Source: Methylococcales bacterium
Lineage (GTDB): Bacteria; Pseudomonadota; Gammaproteobacteria; Methylococcales; Methylomonadaceae
Assembly: GCA_030949405.1 (NCBI GenBank)
Contig: JAUZSN010000002.1
Coordinates: forward strand, 2,032,553-2,096,552
Length of the DNA: 64,000 nucleotides
Direction: 5' to 3'
Under the pieces are notes generated by a model, which saw only the letters and a program-made list of their open reading frames with translations, did no database searches and was not told the DNA's origin. The translations under genes and the position numbers were made by a program. Shown here in pieces: positions 7,539 to 17,044 of the stretch; position 1 is the first letter of the stretch; each line of letters begins with the position of its first letter.

Positions 7539-9950
7539 TTAATCAACCCACGGACGTGCTTGTTTAATCGCAAGCTTTCCGCGACTACCATCACCCGTTT
7601 CAGTGATCTTAAACTCAATATCTATCGCAAAATTATCATCCCCTTGATAAAGAGCTTTAAAATGTGCGTGAATAATGCGTAAATTATCCCGTAACAGATT
7701 CATTTCAACCTCAGTTAATACATTTTCCGTCGGCACAGGCGCATCATAAATAGTTTCAACATTAGAGTGCCTAATAAATTGAGTTTCCCACGCATAATCA
7801 TTAATCGAGGCCGCTAAACGCGTCATCACAAACTCATCAGGAATGGGCGTAATTAAACCCTTATCAGTCTCAATAGGCTCTGGATTCGTAATGGATAGCT
7901 CACCATATTGAGCATTCACATAAAAACCTTCCCAACTAGGATTATAAATATTCTTGGTAATCGCAACCCCATTAACGTGTTCATCACCATAATTAGGATG
8001 AATTAAGACCCCCATGTAAGTTTTAAAATGCTCAATTCGATGCAAACGGCGTTCATCAAAAGCACGTTCTGTCCATAAACTTGCCCAAACCTGTTTAACA
8101 CTGTTAATTAATTTCCCTTCTTTAGGTTTGTGTGTCACAGAATCATACAAACCTGCGCCATTGAAACCTTCTAAATCTTCATTATTAGTGCTGGAACGAA
8201 CGCGCAATTTTTGGGTAAAAGGTTCCCCCGCAGGTTGCCAAAATAAACGCACGCTTTCTATACGATCAATTAACGTTTGGGGAGCTTCTGCCTGTTCAAT
8301 AGTCGCGCGTAATTCGGTTAATAATTGAATTTTATTATCAGGCTTATTTTCAAGATCAAGTTGCTGAATAAACTGATACAAAGACAGACTGGTCGAATCA
8401 TTGCAAAGCTGGGTTAAATCATCGACACAACGCGGTAAACGCATAAATTCATCATACATCGCAAAGGGTAACGCATAGCCTTTAGGAGCAACCCCATCCA
8501 CTAATATTTTATCTAATTCGGCTACATTAGCGGCTTTAACCCCAACACGTACCCAGTCACGATGGTGTAAATTGGCTAAGGCTTGAGGTTCCGTTACGGT
8601 TAAATCACTTTTAGGGATCGTGACGGTATCAGGAATTTTATCAGCCAACCATTGTAAGGATTTTTCTTCGCTGGCTAATGTCAATTCAACCCCCGCATCA
8701 CTGACGGTATAATGCACCCATTGATTAATTAAGGGACTAATTTCGGGATCGGTGCGTACATTTTTCATGTAAGCATTGGGGGTATTATTTTGACGGGCTT
8801 TCAAATTAATATGTGACAGGGGCGTTTGAGGGGCCTCGGTAATAATGCCGCCGACATGACCTAAATCATTGGGGATAAAGCTATAAATAGCAATGTCAGT
8901 TTCATTAGGATTACGATCCCCTGCGTTGACAATTTTTAAACGTCCATAAGCTTCTCCTTTATTCAAAATAGCGGAATCCAGTTGAGCAAATAATTCTTCG
9001 GTCGCGATACTACGAATATTTTTTTTATCAAATGCCTCGGCCATTCCACTGTAATTTAACTCATGGGTATTTCCGACAGGATGATAGGCTAAGGGCGTGG
9101 TTAAAAAAGGCATCGCTGCCGTAATGGTTTGATAGGCTTTTTCAATTAAGGGGGCCGATACGGGGTCTGTTGGCCAAAACTCTAACGCATATAAGCCCGT
9201 TTCGGTGTAATGATCGTAAGCAACAACGGAGCCTGCTAAATGATGACGGTCGTCTTTAAAATACGTTTCGGCGATAAATTGTGTATTGCCTGTGTTATAA
9301 CCAAAGGGTTGGTAATGATTAAGAACATTGCGTAAAAAATCATAATGTAAGGGGTTTATTTCTGAATTGATGAAAAATAAAACAGGATGATCGGTGTCAA
9401 TATCGGTGATGATAAATTTAAGTTCTCGAACCCCTAAAACCCCTGAGACATTCGAGGTTGTGGCTAAATTTTCAAAAGCAGTTCGATCCGTTAAAAATAA
9501 GGCGGCTTTATTATTCGCTAATGGCCAATTAAAAATACTTTTTCCTGTGATGTCCTTAGCGGTTTTAAGTAAAAACTGCATCGGTTTAACAGCGGGAATT
9601 TGTTGCATTTCAACATTATAAATAAGCTGATCGCCTTCACTTGATGAAATACACAGTGAGGGAAGAGTTACCTGTTGCGTAATCGGTTGATAGGTTACTT
9701 CCCCCGTATTGACTACGTCATTGACTCGTTGTAAATGACCCAGTTGAAAATGAAAGGGATTGTCAACGGCTAATAAATTGAGTTGGGATTGAAATAAAAC
9801 GTTATCCTGCTCAATATAAACACGAGGCAAATCAAGTTTCCCCGTTTGTATCGAATACGTTGCTTTATCCGCAGGACAGTTCAAAGCAAAACTTGAGGTA
9901 GAAACACTAGCAAGTAATAAAGTAAGGCTTAGGGTCTGAAGACGTTTCAT
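7539..9950 (-). CDS. Exported dikinase-like protein: phosphohistidine-type segment plus PEP/pyruvate-binding ATP-grasp domain
   Basis: An 803-residue protein with a Sec signal peptide (positive MKR, hydrophobic core, probable cut after SSFA). Around residues 375-390, TPLSHINLKAR resembles the phosphohistidine loop of PEP-utilising enzymes. The C-terminal half resembles the PPDK/PEP-synthase nucleotide-binding domain, with KLRVRSSTNNEDLEGFNGAG near 585 and a terminal IKQARPWVD. The order, histidine segment before ATP-binding domain, is that of glucan water dikinases rather than PEP synthase. Residues 25-130 hold two copies of a beta module also found at the end of the upstream protein, 3 bp away in the same operon. 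An ATP-dependent enzyme outside the cytosol would be odd; it may be a polysaccharide dikinase or a domain reused for binding. Confidence 0.75.
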   Translation of the reverse strand: MKRLQTLSLTLLLASVSTSSFALNCPADKATYSIQTGKLDLPRVYIEQDNVLFQSQLNLLAVDNPFHFQLGHLQRVNDVVNTGEVTYQPITQQVTLPSLCISSSEGDQLIYNVEMQQIPAVKPMQFLLKTAKDITGKSIFNWPLANNKAALFLTDRTAFENLATTSNVSGVLGVRELKFIITDIDTDHPVLFFINSEINPLHYDFLRNVLNHYQPFGYNTGNTQFIAETYFKDDRHHLAGSVVAYDHYTETGLYALEFWPTDPVSAPLIEKAYQTITAAMPFLTTPLAYHPVGNTHELNYSGMAEAFDKKNIRSIATEELFAQLDSAILNKGEAYGRLKIVNAGDRNPNETDIAIYSFIPNDLGHVGGIITEAPQTPLSHINLKARQNNTPNAYMKNVRTDPEISPLINQWVHYTVSDAGVELTLASEEKSLQWLADKIPDTVTIPKSDLTVTEPQALANLHHRDWVRVGVKAANVAELDKILVDGVAPKGYALPFAMYDEFMRLPRCVDDLTQLCNDSTSLSLYQFIQQLDLENKPDNKIQLLTELRATIEQAEAPQTLIDRIESVRLFWQPAGEPFTQKLRVRSSTNNEDLEGFNGAGLYDSVTHKPKEGKLINSVKQVWASLWTERAFDERRLHRIEHFKTYMGVLIHPNYGDEHVNGVAITKNIYNPSWEGFYVNAQYGELSITNPEPIETDKGLITPIPDEFVMTRLAASINDYAWETQFIRHSNVETIYDAPVPTENVLTEVEMNLLRDNLRIIHAHFKALYQGDDNFAIDIEFKITETGDGSRGKLAIKQARPWVD

Positions 9951-9953
9951 AAT

Positions 9954-11531
9954 TTAAGGGGTGATTGCGTTAAAAGAAGAAACCCGAAATTGTAGAGGGG
10001 ATGAATTTTCAATATGTTGCAAGGTTAATGCATAAAATACGGTTTCTTGGTTGCTATTTTGTATGGCTAATCGTGGAATGGTTAATTGTCCTGTTTGTTT
10101 CGAGTAATGAATGTCACTCATTTTTTTATCAGGTTGTATTTCTACGTGAGCTAAGGTGAGTAATAAATCATCGGCCTTTTGAGTTAATTTAAAATGGGCT
10201 TTAAAAACCCCTGAGTCTGCGATATAAGCATCATCAAGTTGCAACTCATTGGTTTGTGGATAAAAATTAGCCGATGAGCTGTGAGTTAACGGGTCTTGAA
10301 AAACACGGACACTGTTTATGGAAGCCACTAAAAAATAATTTTCAGCAACCGCAAGACTTAAACCAAATTGTTCATGACCTGGTAAGTGTTGAGGATGTTG
10401 CCAAGGCGTTGTTTCCCAAGCTGGCGTCTTATTTTTGGAAAAAATTTCCACTTCACCGCTATTAAATCCTGATAGATCGGATTTACTGGCCCCGACTAAA
10501 ATGGCGTTTTTTAACATGGCGATACTTTGACCAAAAAAACCACCTACTTTAGGTTTAGTGGCAAGTAATAACTGTTCTTCTAGCCATTGATCGGTTTGTT
10601 TTGTATAAATATAAACGGCCCCAGAACGTAAGTCATCAAAAATATCTTTTTGTTTAACACTGCTAAGAATTGTGTTTTCTTCAATGAGAATTTGTTCACC
10701 AAAGTGATCCCCTGATTCGCCATTATTCGCACTAAGGCGTGAATGATAACGCCAGTGATTATCATTATTTTCATAAATAAAAATCGCTCCATTTTCTATT
10801 CCTAGGTCTAAAACCGCTTCTTTACTAAAGGTAAAACGGGGTTGTCTTGGTCGGTTTTTAGCGGTTGAATTACTCGCATTGGTATAAGGTGCGCCGATAA
10901 TAAGGGTATTCCCTTCTTTAGCAATCGCGTCACCAAACCTTAATGCTTGAGGATCTTCTGGAATAATACTCGCGTCAAATTGCCATTGCCCACGTTCATT
11001 ACGGCTAAAAATATAAACCTTGCCCTGCTGATGTAACGGTGCGCCGATATAAAGTTTATCCTCAGAAATCATAATGGCACGACCAAATTGATGACCGTCT
11101 TGAGTATCGGGGGCTGTTAATTTAGCCTGTTGTTGCCATTGATGACGATTGGTTGAATCTCGCTCAAAAACATAAACCGCTCCTCGTTGATTATCATCGC
11201 GGTCCGCACTTACCAGTAAAATATTGCCCTTTAACGCAATGTTTCGACCAAAATTATCATCCATCACGGGGCTGGTTAATTCCGTAGTCAGTTGCCAGTT
11301 TTCCAAAGCATCATAAAGATAAACCGTTCCTGTACGATTACTTTCAGGGTAGGTGGCTGCGACAGCGGCTGTGGATCCAAAAACGCTAAGTGCGGAGCCT
11401 AATGTTTTATCGGCTAATGTGGCAGGTTTGACTAATTGAATTTCTTGTCGATGCGTGAGGGGGAGGTTGATTGCCTGTGTTGTATTGGATAAACAGAAGA
11501 GAAAACAAAAAATAAATCGGGCTAAAGTCAT
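9954..11531 (-). CDS. Secreted FG-GAP/integrin-like beta-propeller protein
   Basis: About 525 residues from the ATG at 11531, which follows AAGG and begins a clean signal peptide (MTLARFIFCFLFCLSNTTQA). A longer reading would start from a TTG inside the neighbouring MITE and is rejected. The body is a series of about seven repeats of the form D..FG..ia..g..l.vga....gavYiy, the integrin-alpha FG-GAP pattern, which folds as a beta-propeller and usually binds calcium and ligands at the cell surface. The last ~90 residues hold the TGQLTIPRLAI module shared with the downstream dikinase-like protein. The two genes lie 3 bp apart, so the proteins probably act together outside the cytosol. Confidence 0.78.
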   Translation of the reverse strand: MTLARFIFCFLFCLSNTTQAINLPLTHRQEIQLVKPATLADKTLGSALSVFGSTAAVAATYPESNRTGTVYLYDALENWQLTTELTSPVMDDNFGRNIALKGNILLVSADRDDNQRGAVYVFERDSTNRHQWQQQAKLTAPDTQDGHQFGRAIMISEDKLYIGAPLHQQGKVYIFSRNERGQWQFDASIIPEDPQALRFGDAIAKEGNTLIIGAPYTNASNSTAKNRPRQPRFTFSKEAVLDLGIENGAIFIYENNDNHWRYHSRLSANNGESGDHFGEQILIEENTILSSVKQKDIFDDLRSGAVYIYTKQTDQWLEEQLLLATKPKVGGFFGQSIAMLKNAILVGASKSDLSGFNSGEVEIFSKNKTPAWETTPWQHPQHLPGHEQFGLSLAVAENYFLVASINSVRVFQDPLTHSSSANFYPQTNELQLDDAYIADSGVFKAHFKLTQKADDLLLTLAHVEIQPDKKMSDIHYSKQTGQLTIPRLAIQNSNQETVFYALTLQHIENSSPLQFRVSSFNAITP

Positions 11532-11564
11532 TAGAACGTTACCTTGGGTAAGCTTAAAAATAGA

Positions 11565-11680
11565 GGCTACCAACTTAAGATGGGACGCTATAGAGATAGA
11601 GCGAGGCTTAACCGTTCATACTTCGGCAAGCTCAGTACGAACGGCTTAATCTCAACGTGTCCCGTCTTAAGTTGGTAGCC
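11565..11680. repeat. MITE, 116-bp form with exact 8-bp target duplication
   Basis: Perfect family ends (GGCTACCAACTTAAG and its complement) enclosing part of the nested TTCGGCAAGCTCAG palindrome. It is flanked by AAAATAGA at 11557-11564 and again at 11681-11688, an exact 8-bp target duplication. It sits just upstream of the propeller gene start. Confidence 0.93.
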
Positions 11681-11755
11681 AAAATAGAGGGAATTACGTT
11701 ATTTTCAATGGATAGACCTATTTAATAGGGTTTTGTTTCGATTATTGGATATAAA

Positions 11756-11788
11756 AAAACCCCAGCCAATAAAATTGACTGGGGTTTT
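11756..11788 (-). terminator. Rho-independent terminator of xoxF
   Basis: The stem AAACCCCAG / CTGGGGTTT around a short AT-rich loop has A and T runs at its sides, so it could act in both directions. It lies 26 bp past the methanol dehydrogenase stop. Confidence 0.85.
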
Positions 11789-11813
11789 ATTCATCTTATG
11801 AAAAGATTACAAC

Positions 11814-13670
11814 TTATTTACTCGGTAATGCGAATACGGTAAAAACACCGCCTAGTTTAGTGTAAGAACTTAAACTTCTGTAAGCACCTACGGCACCTAA
11901 ACCTTCTGTATTAGACGCATCGGTACCATCATCAATACCTGCTGCAATACCAATACCTGCCCAGCCACCAATACCTGACAACACGCCAACATATTGTTTG
12001 CCTTCATAAGACCATGTATTTACGTTACCAATAATGCCAGAAGGGGTTTTGAATTTATACAATTCTTTACCTGTTTTAGCATCAACGGCTTTTAGATAAC
12101 CTTCTAATGTGCCGTAAAAAACAACGCCCCCTGCCGTTGCAAGCGAACCAGACCAAACAGAGAATGTTTCTTTGTTAGACCATTTGATTTCACCTGTTTT
12201 AGCATCATAAGCGGTAAACTGACCTAAGTTAGTTGTACCGTCTTTTTTACCTGTCATCACGTCAGCGCCTGCTGGCATCATGGTTAAGGTTGCACCGACA
12301 TAAGGCTGACCTGCGGTATAAGACACTTCAAACGGTTCATAATCCATACACAAGTGGTTACCTGAGATATAGAATAGACCTGTTTGCGGTGAGTAAGAAA
12401 CAGGTTGTTGGTTTTTAGACCCTAATGCAGCAGGACAAACACCCACTGTATTTTCATCTTCCCCATTTTGCTCTGTACTGTATTCAGAAACAACTTGTGG
12501 ACGACCTGATTTCATATCAACGTGCGTTGCCCAGTTAACTGATTTATCAAATTTTTCAGCAACTAATAATTCACCCGTTTCACGATCTAACGTATAGCCA
12601 AAGCCATTACGGTCGAAATGCACCAGTGTTTTATGCATTTTACCTTTAACTTTTTGGTCAACTAATACGGTTTCGTTAATGCCATCAAAATCCCACTCAT
12701 CATGCGGTGTCATTTGATAAACCCATTTAACTTCACCTGTATCGGCATCACGCGCCCATAAAGACATCGACCATTTGTTGTCGCCAGGACGTTGGGTAGG
12801 ATTCCATGTTGATGGGTTACCTGATCCATAATAAATCAAGTTTAATTTAGGATCGTAAGAATACCAACCCCATGTTGTTCCGCCACCAATTTTCCATTGA
12901 TCGCCTTCCCAAGTACCAGTACTTGAGTTTTCGCCAACAGGTTGAACTTTACCGTCTTTCCAAGCAGTCGTTTTCTTAGGATCAATTAACGTATCGCCAT
13001 CAGGGCCCATACTGTAACCCTTCCAGTCCAACTGACCTGTTTTGATGTTGTAAGCGGCTAAGAAGCCACGAACACCAAATTCACCGCCTGAAATACCAGT
13101 GATAACTTTATCTTTAACAACAATAGGGGCCTGTGTATTCGTCATCCCTAATTTAGGGTCACCGTTTTGAACACTCCAAATACGTTTACCTGTTTTAGCA
13201 TCTAAAGCGGTTAAGACAGTATCTGATTGTTGTAAAAAGATTTTTCCATCGCCATAAGCAAGACCACGGTTAACCGTATCACAACACATAACAGGAATAG
13301 TTACATCCGCATCTTGAGTTGGGGTAAATTCCCAAATAACAGCTTGCGTTTTTTGGTCGAGTGCGTAAACCGTATTAGGAAAAGGGGTATGGATATAAAT
13401 AATATCATCGATGACTAAAGGCCCGCCTTCATGTCCTCGTAAAACCCCTGTTGAAAATGACCAAGCAGGTTGTAAACTTTTAACGTTACTTGTGTTAATT
13501 TCATTCAGTTTACTATAACGCGTTCCTGCATAATCGCCACCCCAGGTTGCCCAGTTTGCAGGGTTTGAGGTTAATTTTTCAACACCACTATTTGCAGATG
13601 AAATAGCAGGTACTGCGAGGGCAGCTGCGACTGTTGAAGCAATCAGTAAGCTTTTTAAAGGCTTCTTCAT
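11814..13670 (-). CDS. xoxF: Lanthanide-dependent PQQ methanol dehydrogenase XoxF
   Basis: Oxidises methanol to formaldehyde or formate in the periplasm, passing electrons to a c-type cytochrome. The 618-residue protein has a Sec signal peptide ([19 protein letters not shown]), tryptophan-docking propeller blades, and the vicinal Cys-Cys pair (PVMCCDT, near residue 128) that contacts [15 protein letters not shown] near residue 327 has an aspartate two residues after the catalytic one. Calcium-type MxaF enzymes carry alanine there, so this is the lanthanide (XoxF) type. A good ribosome site (AGGAG) precedes the ATG. It appears monocistronic, with a terminator downstream and no xoxG or xoxJ beside it. 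Confidence 0.95.
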   Translation of the reverse strand: MKKPLKSLLIASTVAAALAVPAISSANSGVEKLTSNPANWATWGGDYAGTRYSKLNEINTSNVKSLQPAWSFSTGVLRGHEGGPLVIDDIIYIHTPFPNTVYALDQKTQAVIWEFTPTQDADVTIPVMCCDTVNRGLAYGDGKIFLQQSDTVLTALDAKTGKRIWSVQNGDPKLGMTNTQAPIVVKDKVITGISGGEFGVRGFLAAYNIKTGQLDWKGYSMGPDGDTLIDPKKTTAWKDGKVQPVGENSSTGTWEGDQWKIGGGTTWGWYSYDPKLNLIYYGSGNPSTWNPTQRPGDNKWSMSLWARDADTGEVKWVYQMTPHDEWDFDGINETVLVDQKVKGKMHKTLVHFDRNGFGYTLDRETGELLVAEKFDKSVNWATHVDMKSGRPQVVSEYSTEQNGEDENTVGVCPAALGSKNQQPVSYSPQTGLFYISGNHLCMDYEPFEVSYTAGQPYVGATLTMMPAGADVMTGKKDGTTNLGQFTAYDAKTGEIKWSNKETFSVWSGSLATAGGVVFYGTLEGYLKAVDAKTGKELYKFKTPSGIIGNVNTWSYEGKQYVGVLSGIGGWAGIGIAAGIDDGTDASNTEGLGAVGAYRSLSSYTKLGGVFTVFALPSK

Positions 13671-13917
13671 TATATTTTTCTCCTAGTATTCTGTTAATTA
13701 GGCAGACTACAATTTATTTTTTTTAAGACTAATATTAGTTTTAAATCTTTTGTTTTGAAACAATTTTTCTTATTGGATAATGCTAAAATTTTTGTTTCAA
13801 GTGGGGTAAATTGAATGATTTTTGCTTAAAAGTCAACTTTTAAACCGCTTTGTGATTAAAGGCTTTGTTAATTTAAGCAGAAATATTAAGCTATTGTGAT
13901 GTTATTTCTATAAAAAA

Positions 13918-15231
13918 ATGATTTTTATGCCTATTTCAGAAATTTTGTTAGTTACCTTCGCCTTACTATTAGTAGCGATGATTGCGGCCAACTTATGTCG
14001 ACATATTGCTATTCCCTATACGGTTGTTTTGGTTATTTTGGGTATAAGTATAAATTTAGCGGAACATTTTTTACCGTTTGCAAATAATTTACAACAATTT
14101 CATTTAACCCCGGACATCGTTTTATTTGTTTTTTTACCCGCCCTTATTTTTGAATCGGCTCTAAGTCTTGATGCCCGTGCGTTACTAAAAAATTTAATTG
14201 CCGTGGCTGTTTTAGCCATTCCTGGAATGCTTATTTCTGCTCTTTTAGTGGGATTAGGGCTTGCCTGGTCGATGCACCTTAATTTAATCGTCGCTTTAAT
14301 TTTTGGCGCGTTAATTTCAGCTACAGATCCTGTTGCCGTCGTCGCTATTTTTAAAGAGTTAGGGGTTCCTAAGCGTTTATTAATTTTAGTGGAAGGGGAG
14401 TCATTACTCAATGATGCCACCGCGATTGTCTTATTCAATATTATGTTGGGCTTTGTGGCGACCAATGAAATGTTAACCAGTGATATTTTACCCGCGATTA
14501 GTCAGTTTTTGACGGTCTTTTTTGGGGGAATTGTTGTTGGCATCGTGATTGGTTTAATGATGAGCGAATTAATGGTTCGCTTGTATCATGGCAGTCATGG
14601 TATTCCTGTCATTTTATCAATGGCTATGGCTTATTTTAGTTTTATTCTTGCGGAGCATTATTTTCATGTTTCGGGCGTGATGTCCGTGTTAACCGCCGCC
14701 ATCTGTCTAAATGCAACCGGTTTAATTCGATTGTCTCATGATACCATGCGTATGGTGCGTGAAAGCTGGGAAATTATTATTTTAACGTGTAACTCGTTAT
14801 TATTTATTTTGATTGGGCTTTCTGTTAATGTTTTTACGTTATTAAGTCATTGGAATTTAATTTTATTAGCGGCCGCGGCAGTCGCTATTGCTAGAGCCTT
14901 TAGCATTTATTTACTCACCCCTTTAACCACGTATATTTTTAAATTACCTAAAATTAGCTTACATGAACGCCATATTATGTGGTGGGGAGGACTGAAAGGG
15001 GGCTTAGCTATTGCGGTTGTTCTGTCTATTCCTGATAGTTTGCCCGAAAAAAAAATGCTCATAGAATTAACGCTAGGGGTTGTGTTAGTCAGTTTATTGC
15101 TCAATGCAACCACGATTAAAATGCTAATTCATTGGCTTAAACTGGATCAGTTATCCTCTGAGGAAAATGCTGAATTAGAACATAATACCCAACAAATTAA
15201 AGTGGCCGTAGATAATAGACTTGTTCTTTAA
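13918..15231 (+). CDS. CPA1/NhaP-type Na+/H+ antiporter, truncated by an IS
   Basis: A 437-residue inner-membrane protein with about 12 helices. The ion-binding core is recognisable: SATDPVAVVAIFKELGVP (about residues 138-155) and EGESLLNDATAIVLF (about 160-174) with the Asn-Asp pair of CPA1 exchangers. It would exchange Na+ or K+ for H+. The last five codons (RLVL and the stop) come from the terminal repeat of the IS at 15218. The natural protein continued into the cytosolic linker now at 16325-17044. It may still be transported and active without its regulatory tail, but that is unknown. A second ATG lies at 13927; no clear ribosome site was seen. Confidence 0.88.
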   Translation: MIFMPISEILLVTFALLLVAMIAANLCRHIAIPYTVVLVILGISINLAEHFLPFANNLQQFHLTPDIVLFVFLPALIFESALSLDARALLKNLIAVAVLAIPGMLISALLVGLGLAWSMHLNLIVALIFGALISATDPVAVVAIFKELGVPKRLLILVEGESLLNDATAIVLFNIMLGFVATNEMLTSDILPAISQFLTVFFGGIVVGIVIGLMMSELMVRLYHGSHGIPVILSMAMAYFSFILAEHYFHVSGVMSVLTAAICLNATGLIRLSHDTMRMVRESWEIIILTCNSLLFILIGLSVNVFTLLSHWNLILLAAAAVAIARAFSIYLLTPLTTYIFKLPKISLHERHIMWWGGLKGGLAIAVVLSIPDSLPEKKMLIELTLGVVLVSLLLNATTIKMLIHWLKLDQLSSEENAELEHNTQQIKVAVDNRLVL

Positions 15232-16323
15232 GAAGAAGTTAATATATCATGTTAAAATTCCATAGGATAGCCGCTAAAAAAGAAAATAAATCTTTTACAC
15301 CTTCTTTTTTATTTCTAAACTTGTCAACTAGGCATCTATATCTTTTCATTCCACCGATTACATGCTCAACAATGACTCTTTCACGACTCATATCTTTGTT
15401 TTCTTTTTTTTGATTTTCTGTTAATGTTGGGTTTGGATTATGCTTAGATTTATTTGGTTTTTTATGAGGAATATTTACCGAATTAGTTTTATATTCATTA
15501 TTAAACCCCAAATAACCTAAATCAATAAATATATTAAAATTACTAAACCAATTTAATTCTGGATTAAATTCTTTTTTAAACATTCCATAATCATGATTTT
15601 TACCTGAAAACTAACCCCAATATATAAAATTAAATGACCTAAAGAAGCTATAGTGGTATTTTTAATTGTATGCTGTTTTGTAAAATTCATTTTGTTCTTC
15701 ATAGTCACTAGGGCGTTGTACAGCACGCTCTGTAGTATCTATTATCAATGTTTGAACTCCGCCAAAAGCCTGCTGCATTTCTTCAGGGGTTGAAAAACTT
15801 GTTGCAGGTAAAACATTAAATATATCTAACGTCTTTATTAAAATTGGAAATAATTTGTATACATGAGTATGGGCGCATGATTTATTCATATTAAAAGAAA
15901 ACCCTAAGTGATCGAAAGTAGAATAACACTTCATATAATTTAATATAAATAATAATTTGTCTGCGGGTGTTTTTAATGTGCTATCTAAACCACTACCGTA
16001 TTTTCTTTCTTTATTTTCATGTTTTTCTTTTTGATCTTCAATAAGGGTCTTTTCAAATAGAGATAATAGTAAAATAAAATGTTCTGTTTTTAATCCTGTT
16101 AAAGCTCTTAACTGTCTATCATCATAAATTCTTGGTAAAATTTCTTTTATTTTCATGTTATACTTTGATTTTTATTTTTTATAGAAATTTATTATAAAGC
16201 TTATTTATTATTTTTAATAATTTAATTTAAAGTTTATTTATTAGGCTGTATCAACTGATTGTGAGTGTTATCAAGTATATATAAGCAATTGATTTTAATA
16301 TATTTTATTTAGAAGAACAAGTC
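15218..16323 (-). mobile_element. IS5-family element, copy A (1106 bp), inverted
   Basis: Terminal inverted repeats GACTTGTTCTT / AAGAACAAGTC bound a two-frame transposase. TAA-like target sequence is present at the edges; the duplication is 2-3 bp and its exact limits are ambiguous. It is the mirror of copy B at 17044-18151, and the two are nearly identical. Copy A is one base shorter than the inferred intact 1107 bp. Confidence 0.9.
15239..16156 (-). pseudogene. IS5-family transposase (copy A), frameshifted
   Basis: The N-terminal part (16156 to 15662, 164 residues) holds a helix-turn-helix segment and the first DDE aspartate in LIIDTTERAVQRP. The C-terminal part (15583 to 15239) holds the second aspartate (DLGYLGF) and the glutamate in VIVEHVIGGMKRY. 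Besides the two-frame organisation shared with copy B, copy A has lost one base at about 15605 (TTTTCAGG where copy B has TTTTCCAGG), which cuts the second frame. Its C-terminus (SFLAAILWNF) reads normally. It is inactive as it stands. Confidence 0.88.
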
Positions 16324-16324
16324 T

Positions 16325-17044
16325 AATGTACTGGATGATTTTTCTAAGCAAAAAATATTAAACGAACACTTACACGCAGCGGTTGATTTAGCGATTGCCG
16401 AAAGTTTAAATGTAAAACCCGTTAAATTTTCACAAACTCAACGGTTAGAACAACTTCATGCACACGCTTTACAGGCTGAAAAAGAGCAACTGGATTTCTT
16501 ACATGAAATCACTTTAATTAATTATTATACGTTTATCAGTTTTACGGAAGTTTTAAAAAATGACCGAGAACGTGATGCTAATACGGCGTTTAATATGAAG
16601 TTTGTCCCCCTGAAAAAGAATTTGTTTGTTCGAGGTGAATTATGGGTTATTCATTTTTTAAGTCATTATGATTGGTCATTAACATGGCTGATGAAATATC
16701 AAAACTTACGGTTTTCTAATCATATTCAATATGATATCGCAGGCATTTTAATGGCGCGTAATGCCTTAAAAGTGATCGCATTAACGGACTTAACGTTAAA
16801 TAAAAAAAATTTAAATCGGGTTAAAAATCTTTATGAAGGTCGACTATCACGACGACAAAAACGTTTAAAGGATTTTAGCGATCTTTATCCTGAATTTTAT
16901 CAAAACTATCAATATTTATTATTTCAACAAGTCGGGTTAATTTGTGCTTTAAAGCAACTTCAAATAGATTTTGAAGCGGCTAAAATGAGCAGCAAGGTTT
17001 ACAACAAATTACACGATCGATTGCATCATGCTCTAAAACAATAG
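16325..17044 (+). pseudogene. Cytosolic linker fragment of the antiporter-CNBD gene
   Basis: About 239 codons open from the end of IS copy A to a TAG formed by the start of IS copy B. It has no start codon of its own at the left edge; the first internal ATG is at 16595. The protein is hydrophilic and probably helical, rich in Lys, Arg and Gln (RVKNLYEGRLSRRQKRLKDF), without membrane segments. It continues the antiporter frame exactly, so it is the linker between the membrane part and the nucleotide-binding domain and not transposon cargo. Confidence 0.85.

Noticed and set aside
11531-11573. Upstream TTG start for the propeller protein
   Set aside because: It lies in the terminal repeat of a MITE and would hide the signal peptide; the ATG at 11531 follows AAGG.
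14100-14465. 121-codon open frame on the minus strand inside the antiporter gene
   Set aside because: It mirrors a conserved membrane gene on the plus strand, has no ribosome site and no recognisable protein pattern.
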